NCBI GenBank assembly: GCA_002104985.1
Contig: MCGO01000069.1
Coordinates: forward strand, 62,001-126,000
Direction of reading: 5' to 3'
DNA: 64,000 bases
From: Rhizoclosmatium globosum
Taxonomy: Eukaryota > Chytridiomycota > Chytridiomycetes > Chytridiales > Chytriomycetaceae
Shown here in pieces: positions 32,181 through 44,312 of the stretch; position 1 is the stretch's first letter; the number at the start of each line of letters is the position of its first letter. The notes under the pieces were generated by a model. The model did not search any database, was not told the origin of the DNA, and saw nothing but the letters and a program-made list of their open reading frames with translations. Position numbers and translations under genes: made by a program.

Positions 32181-34921
32181 ATGTTCCTGACTCTCAACTC
32201 CCTCAACGCACCGTGCTTCCTCATAGAAAAACCTGTGGGGAAAAGTGTGCCACAAGAGTGGAAATGGTGGGCAAACGCTGCTCTATCCCGTCTTCTTGGT
32301 CTCACGCAACTTCCAATTCCGCTGGAAGCCAGTGACCTTGATGACACAACCTCTGCTGAAACATTACGCGTTCTTATCGCGGCAACATCTATTCAAGAGT
32401 TTCTTGACTTGACTCAATGGATTTCAAGTAACGATGAAACCGATTCTAGTTTTCCTGGAACTATTTCAGTGGTGTCAAATAATGAAAAGAAACGGTTTTC
32501 TTTGATTTGGAAGCGGAAGGAGGTGAAAAGTGGCTCTGCGAATCGCAATGGCATTCTTGTTGTTGTTAAGGGAACAGAGCTGAGAGAGGAACACCCCGAT
32601 TCCGTGAGTATATTATATGACTGTCTAAACCTAATTTCATTGTTTTATCAGAACGTTACACTGCACAGAATAACCCCACCAACCACCGACACTAAACACA
32701 GTACCATTGAATTTCGACAAGAGACTTTGCTCGACGCGTTACCTTACGCAGTGGAGCTATATGATCAAGAAGTATACATGAAAACCCGTTGACATTATCA
32801 CTGATTTTCTATTCTATAGGGAGACCTTCTGTACCTCAACTCAAGGTTTCACGATATCTTTGGACTTTCTACCACTGATTGGAACCCAAATGAGCACTTT
32901 GGTCCTCCATTCCGCGACCTTGTCAAACCAGAATGTTTCTTGAAGCTCATGAGCAGCAGAGCAGAAGTGTTTCAAAAGCAAACAAGTGTGTCGTTGAAAG
33001 TTGAGCTCTTAGGCTCAAGTACCGCATACCCGAACCGCGTTTCAATTGATATCCAGCCATTTTTCGACCAGAAATCCAAAAAATTGGTATCGTATCAACA
33101 TTCAAAAGCTTTCATTCACTCAAATAACCATAGTTGGGATTCACAAGCTGCTCAAGACCCATCCCTTCCACTCCACAACTTGAAACTCTACAAGCCGACC
33201 TCCAAACTGAACGCAACGAAACAAAAAATCTTCGCGAAACAATTCAATCCCTCGAAATTGAAACCATATCCCTCCGAAAACAACTTGAATTAAACAAATT
33301 CCAACTATTAGAACTCCTTGACAAATACCAAGACCTCAAACCCGAATCCGCACCAGAATCTCCCTTCCAACTCCACAAAATTCCGGGACGCCGACGCTCC
33401 TTTCTTGACGTGTTCGTCAATCCTGCATTTGACGATGAAGGAACCCCTGTCCCACCAACATCTCTACTTTCACCGTCAACTCCACCGCCAGGAAGTCCAC
33501 GACTTGCAAAATCGCGGAAATCAAGTATGGCCACGATATTCGCGGCCATGAAACAGAGAGTTGTTGGAACGGATGGAAATACTAACAAGGATATAGTGCA
33601 TGCAAGTCTGTTACTGGATATTATGTGTACTGAAATCAGAAACGCCGTTCACGAAATTATACATGCTGGAAACGACGCCTCGGTTATTTTAGCGGCGTGT
33701 CAAGGATTGAAGACTGTGGTGGAGCAGGTGGAGACTTTGGGCCGATTGCAGTTGAGTTTCTGTGAGAACCTAGCGAGTGATAGGCGTTCTAAATGAGATG
33801 TCATAGGACAACCCCAGTAGACTTGTATTCGAACTTCAAACCTTCCGATTTAATACACCAAATTCTTGACTCCCTTCCAACGAAAACGCGAAATGCGATG
33901 TCAACTCATTTCTGTGACCGTCTGGAAACAACCCCTACTCTTCTTTTAAAAGGCGACATCCTCTCTATTTCGCACGTATTTTTGAATATGATCGAGTATT
34001 TTAATGGCATTGGAAAACTGAGACTGGAAGTGTTCACAAGCGTTTCCTCTGAATACTTGTTTTATATCGCGGTTCGCCATGGAATTAGTGGAACATCTAC
34101 CAAAGAAAATAATGAATTAGAAGCTTCTCTTAAACTTGGAAACGTTAAGAAACTTTATGAAGTGTATGGACAATCTGGAGTTGGGCTATATCTTGCAAAG
34201 AGACTGGTCGAACAAATGGTTGAGTAAACTCAATTCACGTTTCAACACTGAAATAATTACTTTTAGGGTGGGACTTTTGAAATCAGATATGACACTGGAA
34301 CCTGCATCGTTGCCGCGATTCCTTGTGAGCAAGGACACACACCGAACGAGGCTACACCTGAAGTCATGGACTCAGCGAAAATATTCTTGTCCACTGAAAA
34401 TATTATTAAGCCAAAGTTTCTGGTTGTAGATGAATGTGCACAAAGTCGGAATATTCTTGTATCGATTCTGAAGAGTGAAGGGTATGGAGTTAAAATCGCT
34501 GTTACGGCAGCGGAAGCCTTTGAAATCTTGCAAAACGGACAATTTGATGCTGTATTCGCTTCGAGCAATTCCAGCACGAATACTGACCTTACCCAACAAA
34601 GCTCAGTTCCAGTTGTGGTAATTTCGTCTAACTCTCAAATGGGTCGCGTTGATGAAATTGCGGAGTCTGGCGCACAAGTAGTGTTGTTGAAACCATTCAG
34701 ACATCAAGAGTTATGTCCAATAGTTTTATTTGAGGTGTTGACTAACATGAGTTATTAGAGTAAAGCAGGTTCTCGCCGAACTTAAAAGCCGTACACTCGA
34801 TATCAAGAAAGAAGCGCACATGCGATCCTTACTGACTAAGTTAGAATCTAACAATGCAAACGATATTCCAACAACAAGTTCTCGCAGAGATCTCAAGGCA
34901 GCTCTTATGACCTTCCTTTGA
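32181..34921 (+). CDS. Hybrid histidine-kinase-like protein 3, lacking catalytic residues (pseudokinase)
   Basis: Seven exons (32181-32603, 32652-32771, 32820-33086, 33134-33750, 33807-34218, 34267-34714, 34761-34921) join in phase with no frameshift. The N-terminus (MFLTLNSLNAPCFLIEKP, EWKWWANAAL), the PAS-like domain and the intron positions match kinases 1 and 2, so it is a third paralogue. The H-box has changed from CHEIRNPLNGIMH to CTEIRNAVHEIIH, so the phospho-acceptor His is Thr. The N-box (FLNMIEYFNG) lacks the Asn-Ala-x-Lys-Phe pattern. The G2 box is partly kept (GQSGVGLYLAKRLVEQM). The receiver starts LVVDECAQSRNIL, and the segment holding the phospho-acceptor Asp (IFMDIEMP) is replaced by VFASSNSST. 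The Lys of LLKPF remains. An intact reading frame with lost active sites suggests a regulatory or scaffold role; no activity is expected. Confidence 0.88.
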
Positions 34922-35003
34922 CAACAACATCATATTACGATTAAAAAAGACAACGCTATATTTTGCATACTTTAAAACAAAAATCATGTGATGAACATAC
35001 ACT

Positions 35004-36110
35004 TCACTTCTTTTCCAACTGATCAAGCCGATCCATCAAAGACTTTAACAGGGCATTCACATCATGCGGTGTTTGGTCACTGTGTGAGTGTTGCTGTTGT
35101 CCTGATCCAGACGATCCAGACGTTGACGTCGAAGAGTGTGCAGGAACAGGAAAATCAAGACTCGGCGGTTTCACAGCCGGCGTCATTGGTTCCCCTCTAA
35201 ACCCTGTATTCGAATACTCCACACCATTCCCTCTCGCTTGTCCATGAGCCTGCGATTGCCCCTGCGAACTACTACCACCATATCCACTCTGCCCACTCCC
35301 ACCACCAGCCTGCCCCAACCTCCCCTCCAAAACCTCCACCCTCCGATTCAAATCCGCCAAAGCCGCTCCAAACTTCTCCCCATACTGAACCTGCATATCC
35401 CGAAAACACGAGCGCACGAGACCCTCGATCATCTGTCCGGAGGCCTGGAGGGTCTGTAAGAGCGACGAGGACTTGCGCATCTGGTCTTTTAGGGTTGCGA
35501 CTAGTTTTGGGAGGTCGTCTGATGCTGTGTCGTAGACTGATTCGAAGAGGGAGAGGAATGCGCGGCGGGATGATGTTGATGATGAGGGGGGAAGGGGTTG
35601 GGGAGGGGGTTGTTGTTGTTGTTGTTGTTGTTGGGGGTATGGGTTGTGGAGGGTTTGTTGTTGGGGTGGGGAGTGGTGTGGGTAGTTTCCGGTTGTGGAA
35701 GGGAAGGCGGAGTGGGGTGGTGGGTGGTGTGAAGATGGGGATGGTGGAGGGAGAGGGATTTTTGAGCGTTCGCTGTAGTGGCCAGTTGCTGTAGGAGGGC
35801 CACTTATGGGGCGATATGGTTGGGGTGGGTACTGGTTACTGTTGTGGTGATCATGTGGAGGTGGAGCCGAGTGGGGAGGAGCTGTATACGGATCATTTGA
35901 ATTTTATGTTTTGGGACAGTGAGGCGGGAGAGGGGAGCCGGCTGAAGGGGTCGTTGGTTGAAGGAGAATGATTCCTGGTTTGAAGCACCCCCTGGCGGCG
36001 ACACAAGACGGGCTTCAATAATTGCCTGTTGTTGTTCCTTTACTTTTAATGATGCCTGAAACTTTGACGCGATTGCAGAAGTCCGTTTTGGAAGGGGACC
36101 ATCGAGTTCG
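35004..36110 (-). CDS. Unknown Pro/Gln/Ser-rich protein with helical core (5' end unresolved)
   Basis: From the stop at 35004 the frame is open to about 35870. Reading in gene direction it has a Pro/His/Gln-rich region including a Gln run, then a helical segment of about 80 residues (RAFLSLFESVYDTASDDL, LQASGQMIEGLVRSCFRDM, FGAALADLNRRVEVLE). A Gly/Ser/Gln-rich linker follows, then a short coiled coil at the end (NALLKSLMDRLDQLEKK). Upstream, 35940-36110 encodes a further segment (NSDEKKRRNSGELDGPLP, KEQQQAIIEARLVSPPGG) that should be an earlier exon after an acceptor near 36150. The connecting intron near 35880-35920 is unclear because the only GT-AG pair is unusually short. I recognise no family; the helical core with Cys/Arg pairs might be a dimerisation domain. 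Confidence 0.5.
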
Positions 36111-36159
36111 CCCGAGTTTCGTCGCTTCTTTTCATCGGAATTTCCAGTTTGAATTCTGC

Positions 36160-36861
36160 GTGAATTTGAATTTGTTTTTAGTAATAGGGGGAAGAGGAGG
36201 GTTGTTTAGAGTTGCCATACAATGATGATCCTTGTTGATTTGTGGATCCAATTGAAGCATGAGGAGAACCTGATCGTGAACGAGGAATGCTTTGAACGAG
36301 AAGATGAAGGTTGTTTGGCTCCTCAGGCTGCGTCTAAGAAAGAACCAGTCAGTTGGTACCAGCAAAGGCCCTTGATCAGCGATACAAACATCGCTTCGAT
36401 TAGTCACTGGAGAATGTCTCTTTTCCTCCATTCTTTTTGGTGCTTTGCTGCCTGATTCGATTGATGGGACAAGACCAAAAGAAGTGGTCCAAACAGGGTT
36501 CGGGTTTCGAGGATTGGAAAAAGGTCAATTCGGCCAATCAAATCAATTGTATCTTGTTTCAAGAACACTCTTCCAGAAGCTTCACCTATTTATAGTAATT
36601 GTTTTTAGGAGACGGTTGGACTTCCTGTTTCAGATTGGTTTGTATTCTCCAGGTTGGATTTGGATTGATAAGAGACCATGAGGAGACCAGAAGCACAAGA
36701 AACAGCATCCACCAAGACACACTCAATTTCAAACAAAAAAGAAATGCTTTATAACTCAAAAAGCGTCGCGTTTCAAGTCAAAGGTGACTTTAAAACGAAA
36801 TAAACAAGAAATTTCAGTTCCTCCTCGCGCTTCTCCCTTCTTTCAACTCAAGCAATTCCCT
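36160..36861. other. Region between the Pro/Gln-rich gene and HADH, no clear gene
   Basis: Frames of 70-100 codons occur on both strands without family features. The 5' exons of the Pro/Gln-rich protein probably lie here. No repeat or RNA gene was recognised. Confidence 0.4.
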
Positions 36862-38126
36862 TTACTTTTTGCCGTAGTCGTAAAATCCAGCACCACTCTT
36901 TCTTCCCAACTTACCCTCCCCAACAAGCTTTACAAGACTCTCAGGAGGCTGCACCAACTCCTTTCCTTGCAACCCTTTTCCAGCCTTGTACCAACCCTCG
37001 GTAATAAACTGAGTAGTGTCCAAACCGACATAGTCAGCAAGTTCAAATGGACCCATTGGGTACCCGGCACCCAACTTCATGGCGATATCAACGTCTTCCT
37101 TGGTTGCGTCACCGCGTTCAACGAGGCGAACGGCTTCAAGCATGTACGGGACCAAAAGTCTGTTGACCTGTCATAACAAGAATATTCGTTTTTAGTTGCT
37201 TGGCACAACAAAAAAAAGAAACAACGAACAAGGGATAATAACTTACAATAAACCCAGGAGTATCCTTACACTCCACCCCGACCTTATCCATATCCTTCAC
37301 CAACTGCTTCAACCCCACGAAAACGTCCTGAGAAAGCTCCTTGGTTCTCACGATTTCAACAAGCTTCATTTGAGGAACAGGGTTGAAAAAGTGGAGACCT
37401 GCGAAGCGGTCACGACGGGAGAGAGTTGATTTAGCGATTTCGGCAATGGGGAGGGAGGATGTGTTTGAGGCAAAGATTGCGTGTTTTGGGGCACGGGTGT
37501 CCAAGTCCCTGTTGTTTAATGTTTTTAATTATTGAGATTATTATGGTAAGGAGAGTATTTTAAGAACCTGAAGAGCTTCTGTTTCGCGTCCAAGTTCTCA
37601 ACAATCGCCTCGATAATCAAGTCCGACTCTGAAGCAGCGGCACCGGCATCTGTCTTGAATGCGATGGAGGACAAGATGGAATCAACTAAAAAACCAGAAC
37701 CACGTTTTGTTCAGCAAAGCAATACAAAGCACCAGAAAGAGGGGAAATGCGAACCAAATTCTCCCGATTTCGCAGCGTCGCCGTCAAACTTCTTTTTTGC
37801 GATTCGGGCGAGTGATTGGTGGATGATTTTCTTGCCATTGTCGAGACGGTCCTGTTGTTTTGGATTAGAAAAGGTGTGGCTGAAGGAGTAGTTGAAACAC
37901 GTATCAAGGCAGGATTAAGCTTGCCGTGCCATGTAATAGGATAATAGGATAATAGGACACTCAGCACTGGGAAAGCCTGGAAAGAAAGCGGGGGTCTCAC
38001 CTGAGTCACATCAACCAAAGTAACCTGAACCTTCTTTGCAACCAACGCAGGTGCCGCCGCAATCGACTGCGCAATTCCGGCGCCCATCAATCCAGCGCCA
38101 ACAATCGACACGCGAGAAATACTCAT
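36862..38126 (-). CDS. HADH: 3-hydroxyacyl-CoA dehydrogenase
   Basis: Five exons (38126-38001, 37851-37755, 37685-37568, 37508-37247, 37167-36862) join in phase. The N-terminus holds the NAD-binding Rossmann motif [15 protein letters not shown]. Then come [33 protein letters not shown], the catalytic His region [36 protein letters not shown], and the C-terminal domain with [19 protein letters not shown]. The catalytic His-Glu pair region is present. The enzyme oxidises L-3-hydroxyacyl-CoA to 3-ketoacyl-CoA in beta-oxidation. There is no obvious mitochondrial presequence, and the C-terminus (YDYGKK) is not a canonical peroxisomal PTS1, so the compartment cannot be read from the sequence. The size matches the short-chain single-function enzyme rather than the multifunctional protein. 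Confidence 0.95.
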
Positions 38127-38249
38127 TTGATTTTTGGTTTTGGTTTTGGGAAGGTGGCTCCAGAGAGAGTTTTTTGGGTTGGAGCAAAGCACGTGGATCC
38201 CCCCCTTTCCTTCCTTCCCGAATACCTGACAAATATACATGTTTATCCT

Positions 38250-39517
38250 TTACTCTACAATCCTGTTGCATTTTATTCGATGCTCAGCCTTCCAATGCTC
38301 AAGTTGACACTTTCGTGAGCAGTAATAGTGTATCCCACACCGACCGCATTTCCGTAACCTTCTTTCCCCTTCCAATAAATCCATTCGCATTGCGAGACAG
38401 GTTGTACACCAGTGTCCAATCCATTCTAGTTTGTATGGTGCGTGTTTTGAGTGAAGCTCGTAGCTTTTCAGGACTGAAATCACATAGTTGTCAAGTATAT
38501 GCATCAATCCACCTGGTGCATAAATCGCCGTTCGAAGAACCATGACTTTTTCAAGACACCATACTTTTTGTTCGGAGTCTATGGGATGGTGCTGTCGTAG
38601 CCACAACATTGCAGTGTACAACCTCCGTGGAACAGGTTTTCCCAAATGCACACTGATGATATACGCAGAAAAGGCAGCCATCGCTCGATGTACCAAATGC
38701 TCCTTCTCGTCTCTCGCAAACGCGATAATAAACTCTTCATCCACGATCCGAATATCAGATGGATCGCCTTCCCGACAACTAGCCAGAAACAGACGAACAT
38801 ATGCATCCCGCTCATAACTCAACCCCCGATGAATACTCTTCAGTTTCAGCATAACATGATCCCGCAACTCTCGATACTTTTTCTGATGCATAAACTCAAG
38901 CGCTTCATCGATATTCACTTCCAAAAGGACAACAGCCGTAGGAATATCCAGCAACAACTGCTTCATGACGCTTTCCGAGTACTCATCCATTTCCCCGACT
39001 TTCCTCCTCGAATACGCATTCGCAATTTCATCTTCGGCAGCATACAAGTCCTCCGTATTCTCAAACAACTCATACAACAACACAGACCGCAGCGATGCTA
39101 CAAGTGGCCCATCCGTCTCCGGCGTGACTCGATTCCACAGCTCCATTTTCTCAATGAGCAAAGGCGTCAGTTCGTTTTCCTCCTCGACTGAAACCAGTTT
39201 GGCAGCACTGATCAGCGACTGAAGAAGTTGCACCTTTTCAGCGAGGGTTGCGGTTGACTGTGGGGATGTAAAGTGGGTAAAGAACCACAGTGTTCCGAGT
39301 TCGAGAAGTGAAAGGATGGATTTAGTTGACAGGAGAGATTGGGCTTTTGAGAGACATTCGGAGATTGTTAATTGGGTCTGGTTATTATTTGTTAGATTAA
39401 CGTGGTAGTGACTAGGAGAGTAAGCTTAACTTGAGTGGCTGAAGGTGGTGGAGCACTTGGTTGACCTGCTTTCTTGTTCTGAGTTTGATGTGGTGTTTTG
39501 CGTTTCTGTTTTGCCAT
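38250..39517 (-). CDS. MYND-finger protein A
   Basis: Exons 39517-39431 and 39377-38250 join in phase (about 404 residues). A short Lys/Gln/Pro-rich N-terminus (MAKQKRKTPHQTQNKK) is followed by about 300 residues of alpha-helical sequence. The C-terminus ends in a MYND zinc finger: WCTTCLAMRMD, then RKCGRCGIHYYCSRKCQLEH and WKAEHRIKC. A segment in the middle (KYRELRDHVMLKLK, LSYERDAYVRLFLASC, HRAMAAFSAYIISVHLGKP) is shared with MYND proteins B and C, so the three form one family. MYND fingers bind proline-rich peptides. No SET domain is present, so this is not a SMYD methyltransferase. Function is unknown. The gene diverges from protein B. Confidence 0.85.
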
Positions 39518-39617
39518 CACTTCTTTTGTTTGTCTTGAAATCTATCCAACCACTTTGTGACTAAGGGCAAAGGAGCTGTTCCTCCTTTCCTGTTAACAAT
39601 ATCTATTTACCCGGACA
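39518..39617. promoter_or_regulatory. Short shared promoter between MYND genes A and B
   Basis: Only 100 bases separate the two start codons, which point away from each other. A bidirectional promoter is inferred from this spacing. No specific factor site was identified. Confidence 0.5.
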
Positions 39618-41058
39618 ATGCCACAGAGGAAAGGCAAAGTAAGATGCCTCCTTCATTGGAAATCCAACTGACCATACCTGATTAATTTGACAGAATAGAC
39701 CTCAATCAAAACCATCAAACACTAAACTTGATCCTGATAATATCATCAATACTATCATGGAATTGGCCAAAGAGGAAAAGTATCCTGAGCTTCTTCTCTA
39801 TGGTGTCCAGACTCTCGATTCCGACTCTGTCAGCCTTCCGATAAAGAACAAAATCATAAATCCCATGAAGGACGCCAGCCAATATTGCACAGCTCCAGCC
39901 AATGACCCAACATCATCTCTCTCAAAGAATTGTCGCAACCTGAGACGCAAACTCGAACAAACTAATGCTGACGTGAATCTGCGTGTTTCCTTCCTCTTGA
40001 TATTCTATGAATTATGTTCCAGCCAAGAATTGCTACTCGAAGCCCAAACCATCATCCAAAACATCCACCCAGATTCCCCTCTACCCGTCTCGGAAAAACG
40101 GAATCTGGAGCAACTCAAAATGCAGGTCTCAAAAGACCTGATTCTACATCCCTCAAAACACGCGCGGTCGCTTTTGAAACAAGGCCAGGAAAGACCTTTG
40201 CGCGATCATGTCCTCGCTGTATGGAACGAGTTACCTCCAGGCCTTGGAATCCAACGAGATTCGTACATTGAGTGTTTTGCCAATACTCTTAATAATACGA
40301 AAGCACCCATAACGAAGGAAGATATTCGTTTCATCACTGACATTGCCAAACATGACACCAAAGAGCATATTTACCATCAAAGCATCGGATTATACATGGC
40401 GTTCCAAATGTCTCGGATACTTGGAAAGACAGTCGCGCATCGCCTTTTCCATTCCATAGACCTCTTCCAAACAATCCTCGAAAACGAGAATCTCTCAACT
40501 GATACCGATGCAAATAACAACGGCGACACGGATACAACCCCGGAATCATTCTTTGGCGTCGTATCAAGCATGGAATACATTCTCGAAATCAAAAACAAAT
40601 GGCTCCGTGTGATAGGCAATACCCGCGACTCGTATTTAAACGCCATTGAGCCACAATTTGAGGGTATGTGGAGGATTGGGTTTACATGTGATGGATGCGG
40701 TGTCGTTCGGGAAAGATGTGATTCGTTTCGGAAGTGTGGGAGGTGTAGACGGAGGTATTATTGTTCGGTTGAGTGTCAGGCTCGGCATTGGGGTGCTGGG
40801 CATCGACGGTCTTGTCGACGCGAGGGTGAGTTGGAAGTTGGAGATATCGGGGTTGTGTATGGGTTGAGGATTGAGGATGGTCCTCAAACTATGAATGGAG
40901 AGGTTGTGAGGATTGAAGATGTTAAGGAGATGGAATGTACTGTCTCGTTAATGCTGGTTGATGGTTCTGACTCTGCAAAGTATACTTTTCAGATGAGGAA
41001 TTTATGGCGGTTGTATAGTGCTGAAGAGTGGGAAGAAACTAATGGGTCTATGATGTAG
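39618..41058 (+). CDS. MYND-finger protein B
   Basis: A 21-base first exon (39618-39638, MPQRKGK) joins the main exon 39694-41058 in phase, giving about 460 residues. The middle shares with proteins A and C the pattern HPSKHARSL, ERPLRDHVLAVWNELPPGLG, DSYIECFANTL and HQSIGLYMAFQMSRILGKTV. The MYND finger follows: FTCDGCGVVRERCDSFRKCG, RRRYYCSVECQARHW and HRRSC. Unlike A, it continues for about 80 residues beyond the finger, beginning EGELEVGDIGVVYGL, a possible small beta domain shared with C. Function is unknown. The tiny first exon matches the same arrangement in protein C, supporting the start. Confidence 0.87.
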
Positions 41059-41132
41059 ATAATTTAAGGTGTATGAATGAAGGATGTCGATTTTTATATA
41101 AAATGAAGGAAATAATACTCATCTTAAAAACA

Positions 41133-42569
41133 ATGGCTCCAAAACGACAATCTCCAGCAACAGTTGAGTTACCATCACGCGTTTCATGTCAATGACAACT
41201 TCACCAGTAGAATCTAAAAGGATTCCGCCCTGGGGCACAACCAGGCAAATCGAAATCCCAGCAACAATCAAAAAGTCCCATCAACGTTATCAGCAAATCC
41301 CAAGAACTCTTTCGAGAAAGCAAATGGATAAACCTGATCCAATACGGAGCTGAAATGCTTACCAAAAAAATTAGCGAGCCCGAAAAGCTACATCTTGCAA
41401 AGACAATGACCGATGTCAGCAACGAGGTTGCGTGGGGTCAACTTGACACAAAAACTCAAGAGCGCTTTCAAACCCTCCAAAGGAAATACAGTGAAGAAAA
41501 ACAAGATATCGAGTTCCACGTTTACTTTCTAATGGCGTATTACGGTCTTTCCTCTATCGAAACGCTTCTCCACGAAGCAACCACTATTCTCTCAAACGCG
41601 CCAAAAAGCTCAAATGGACAGAGTAAACCTGAACTAGAACAACAGAAAATGCAAGTCTCTATCAAACTGATGCTACATCCCTCCAAGCACGCGCAGGACG
41701 AATGGAAGTTGAACAACGAACGTCCCATACGTGATTTTGTAGCGACCGTGTGGGACACTTTACCACCAGGCATTGGAGTCCATAAAACTGCGTACCTAGA
41801 CTTCTTTTACGAGACGTTTGAGAGTTCATCGAGACGTCCGGTTACGGAATCAGATGAACGATTCATCAATCGAGTTGCAAACTCTGAAAATGAAGAGGTA
41901 TACCACAAAGCAATCGCGTTGCTATTATCGTTTGATATGAGCGTATCATTGGGAAAACGTGTTTTTCATCGGCTTTTTCATTCGATTGAAATGTTTGAGT
42001 CTATTGTGTCAAAAGAAAATCTGGAAAAAGAAATGAATCATGAGGGGAAGGAAACGATGATGCAGGCTGTGGCGAGAATGGATTGCATATTCAAGACGAG
42101 AAGAGCATGGGTTCCAGCAGCTCGATTGTCGTTATCAAACGCATTCGATGTTGCCGAGAAAACTGCAACTCAGAAAGTTCGGCATAGATATGGAATCGGG
42201 TTGTTCTGTGACGGGTGTAAAGCCAGGCGGGAATCTAGGACATCTTTCAGAAAGTGTGGGAGATGTGAGAGTTACTATTATTGCTCGGAAGGTTGTCAGA
42301 AGAGTCATTGGGAGGAAAAACACAGAAGCTTTTGTCGAGTGAAGGGAGAGTTTCGTAAGGGAGACGCTGTCTGTATTCATGGCATATATTCTGCCAGTTT
42401 GCGTCATTTGAATTCCTCGTACTGTACGGTTGAATCTGTCGGTGACCAAGTCTGCACCGTCGCGTTACCAAAAGATATAAACGATGGGTTGTTGGATATT
42501 CCAGTGGCGAACCTGTATTTTCTGTTCTCAGCAAAAGAGTGGAAGCAAAGTAACGTGGTTAGTTCATAA
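41133..42569 (+). CDS. MYND-finger protein C
   Basis: A 30-base first exon (41133-41162, MAPKRQSPAT) joins 41211-42569 in phase (about 462 residues). It is a tandem paralogue of protein B, with HPSKHAQDEWKLNNERPIRD, WDTLPPGIGVHKTAYLDFF and HKAIALLLSFDMSVSLGKR in the middle. The MYND finger is LFCDGCKARRESRTSFRKCG, YYYCSEGCQKSHW and HRSFC. The C-terminal extension (KGEFRKGDAVCIHGIY) matches that of B. It starts only 75 bases after the stop of B. Function is unknown; three adjacent members suggest local gene amplification. Confidence 0.87.
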
Positions 42570-42696
42570 AGGGTGTCGTACAGCTATGGTGTTTATTTTA
42601 AGTAAGCGAGGTAGATGTTGTTATAGAATGCAGGCGATAGATAATAAAACTGTACTGACGAGGACGGCAATACTTGAATATAAAACAAGTAGACAT

Positions 42697-44312
42697 TCAC
42701 CACGAATCGCCCAATATTTCAGCTTTCGACATCTTCTGCTTCAACAACTTGAGCTCCTTCTCCAATTCAACCCGTTTCTTCTTTTCCAACTCGGCAACAG
42801 CCATGGCACTTGCAATTTTTACTTCACATTGACGTTGAATTTCCGCCATATCTGAGATGCGTTCCTTGTTGACTTTTGACAGTGTCGCCTTCAAGTTTAC
42901 ATTATCTTGGTATAGAGCTTCGTTTTGCATCGTCACAAAGTCCACTTTTGCGCGAAGAGTTTGAATTTCTAGCATACTTGTGGATGAGATTTGTTTTTGT
43001 TCAAAGTACCTGTCGTGTTGAAATGAGTAAGAGACAATAGTTAACACAAAGTAGGGTATACTCAACGAAGCCGTCAACTTTGTCAAGGCGGATTCCGTCA
43101 CCACAGAATCTAATAGAGCCGCGTCTTTTATAACTCCTTCAACTTCATGTCCATAGTACACTCCCAAAATCCCTTTTCCTTTCAATACCTCCAGTACAGG
43201 CTCAAAGTCCTCTTCCCCCATAGCCAAAATAACCGGCTCATTCCGCCTCAAGAGCGCCAGTCCAATTTTCAACATCATAATCACGGCCCCTTCACTCAAA
43301 ATCAAATCATATATCCGAAACACGAGCGGAAGCGGGAACGAGTACGTAAACAGCGTAAGAAACCATGGAGACGCATACGTGCTCGCAGTGATACCCAAAA
43401 GCTGCAGTCGCGCGTATAAAGCTGGGAGGTAAGTCCGGACAAGACCTTCCAGTTGGTGCAAAAGTAAATGCAGGCCTGGCATGTCAGGCGTGAAGAGCGA
43501 TCGAAGAGCGAATCGTTTCCCTCCCGTTGTAACAGATTCATCCATGATGCGTGTGAATATTCTGAATGCATCGAGGTCGGACATTTCTGGTTGCATGAGT
43601 AAGGGTGCCACGAGGAAGGAGAGCCCTTGACAGTATCCGCAGTCTGAATCAAAGACTGCGTATGCTTTCAGGATATTATAAAGTGATTTTTGGCCAGGAG
43701 AGTCTGAGGTGTCTGATGAAAAGAGGGGGTGGTCAGGGAAAGTCCGATGAATATCCTTCCAAAGAATAATACCCAATTAATACATGATTGCAGTAAATAA
43801 AACTAAATAGATACCTGTTTAATAATCTTGTCGAATCCGCGTGCATCCGAATCAACCAATGCATCATATCTCTCCTGTGAAATCACCGCGACATCCGCAA
43901 AAGCCAGGGCCTTCCACACACTTGTCCTAACCTTCTCAGGCACGCCCAACCGCACTTTCGCCTTAATTAAAGCATCTATTTTAGCGAGGTAGTTCTTGTC
44001 CTGTTCGAGCGATTCGAGCACCGACAAATAAAACGCAATTTGGGCGTGCTCCGAATCGTCTGTTTTCGAATTCGCATTCGCATTTGAAACTGAGGCGTCG
44101 GCGACAAGAACCGACGTGACCGCATTTGGATCGCTGCGCAGCTTCGCATTCATCTTTTCAAGTTGATTTAACAGATCGGACTCGGGATTCAGCGACGATG
44201 TTCGGAGCGGTGCTTTTAGCTTGGGTGGGTCATAGGAAGGCTCGGATTGGAGCCAGGGCGCGAGTTGGTTGTGGAAGGCGTGAGTGGTGTTCAAGTTGCT
44301 GTTTGGCTGCAT
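42697..44312 (-). CDS. TBC-domain Rab GTPase-activating protein with C-terminal coiled coil
   Basis: Exons 44312-43815 and 43755-42697 join in phase (about 518 residues). The TBC domain starts with VRLGVPEKVRTSVWKALA and carries both catalytic fingers: the arginine finger in KDIHRTFPDHPLF and the glutamine finger in DSDCGYCQGLSFLVAPLL. Later TBC motifs LFTYSFPLPLVFRIYDLIL and GLALLRRNE are also present. The last 110 residues form a Lys/Glu-rich coiled coil. This layout resembles Gyp5/EVI5-type GAPs, which act on Rab proteins of the secretory and endocytic pathways. The Rab substrate cannot be assigned. Around 43020-43080 the frame is open but less conserved, and a short intron there is possible. 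Confidence 0.88.
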
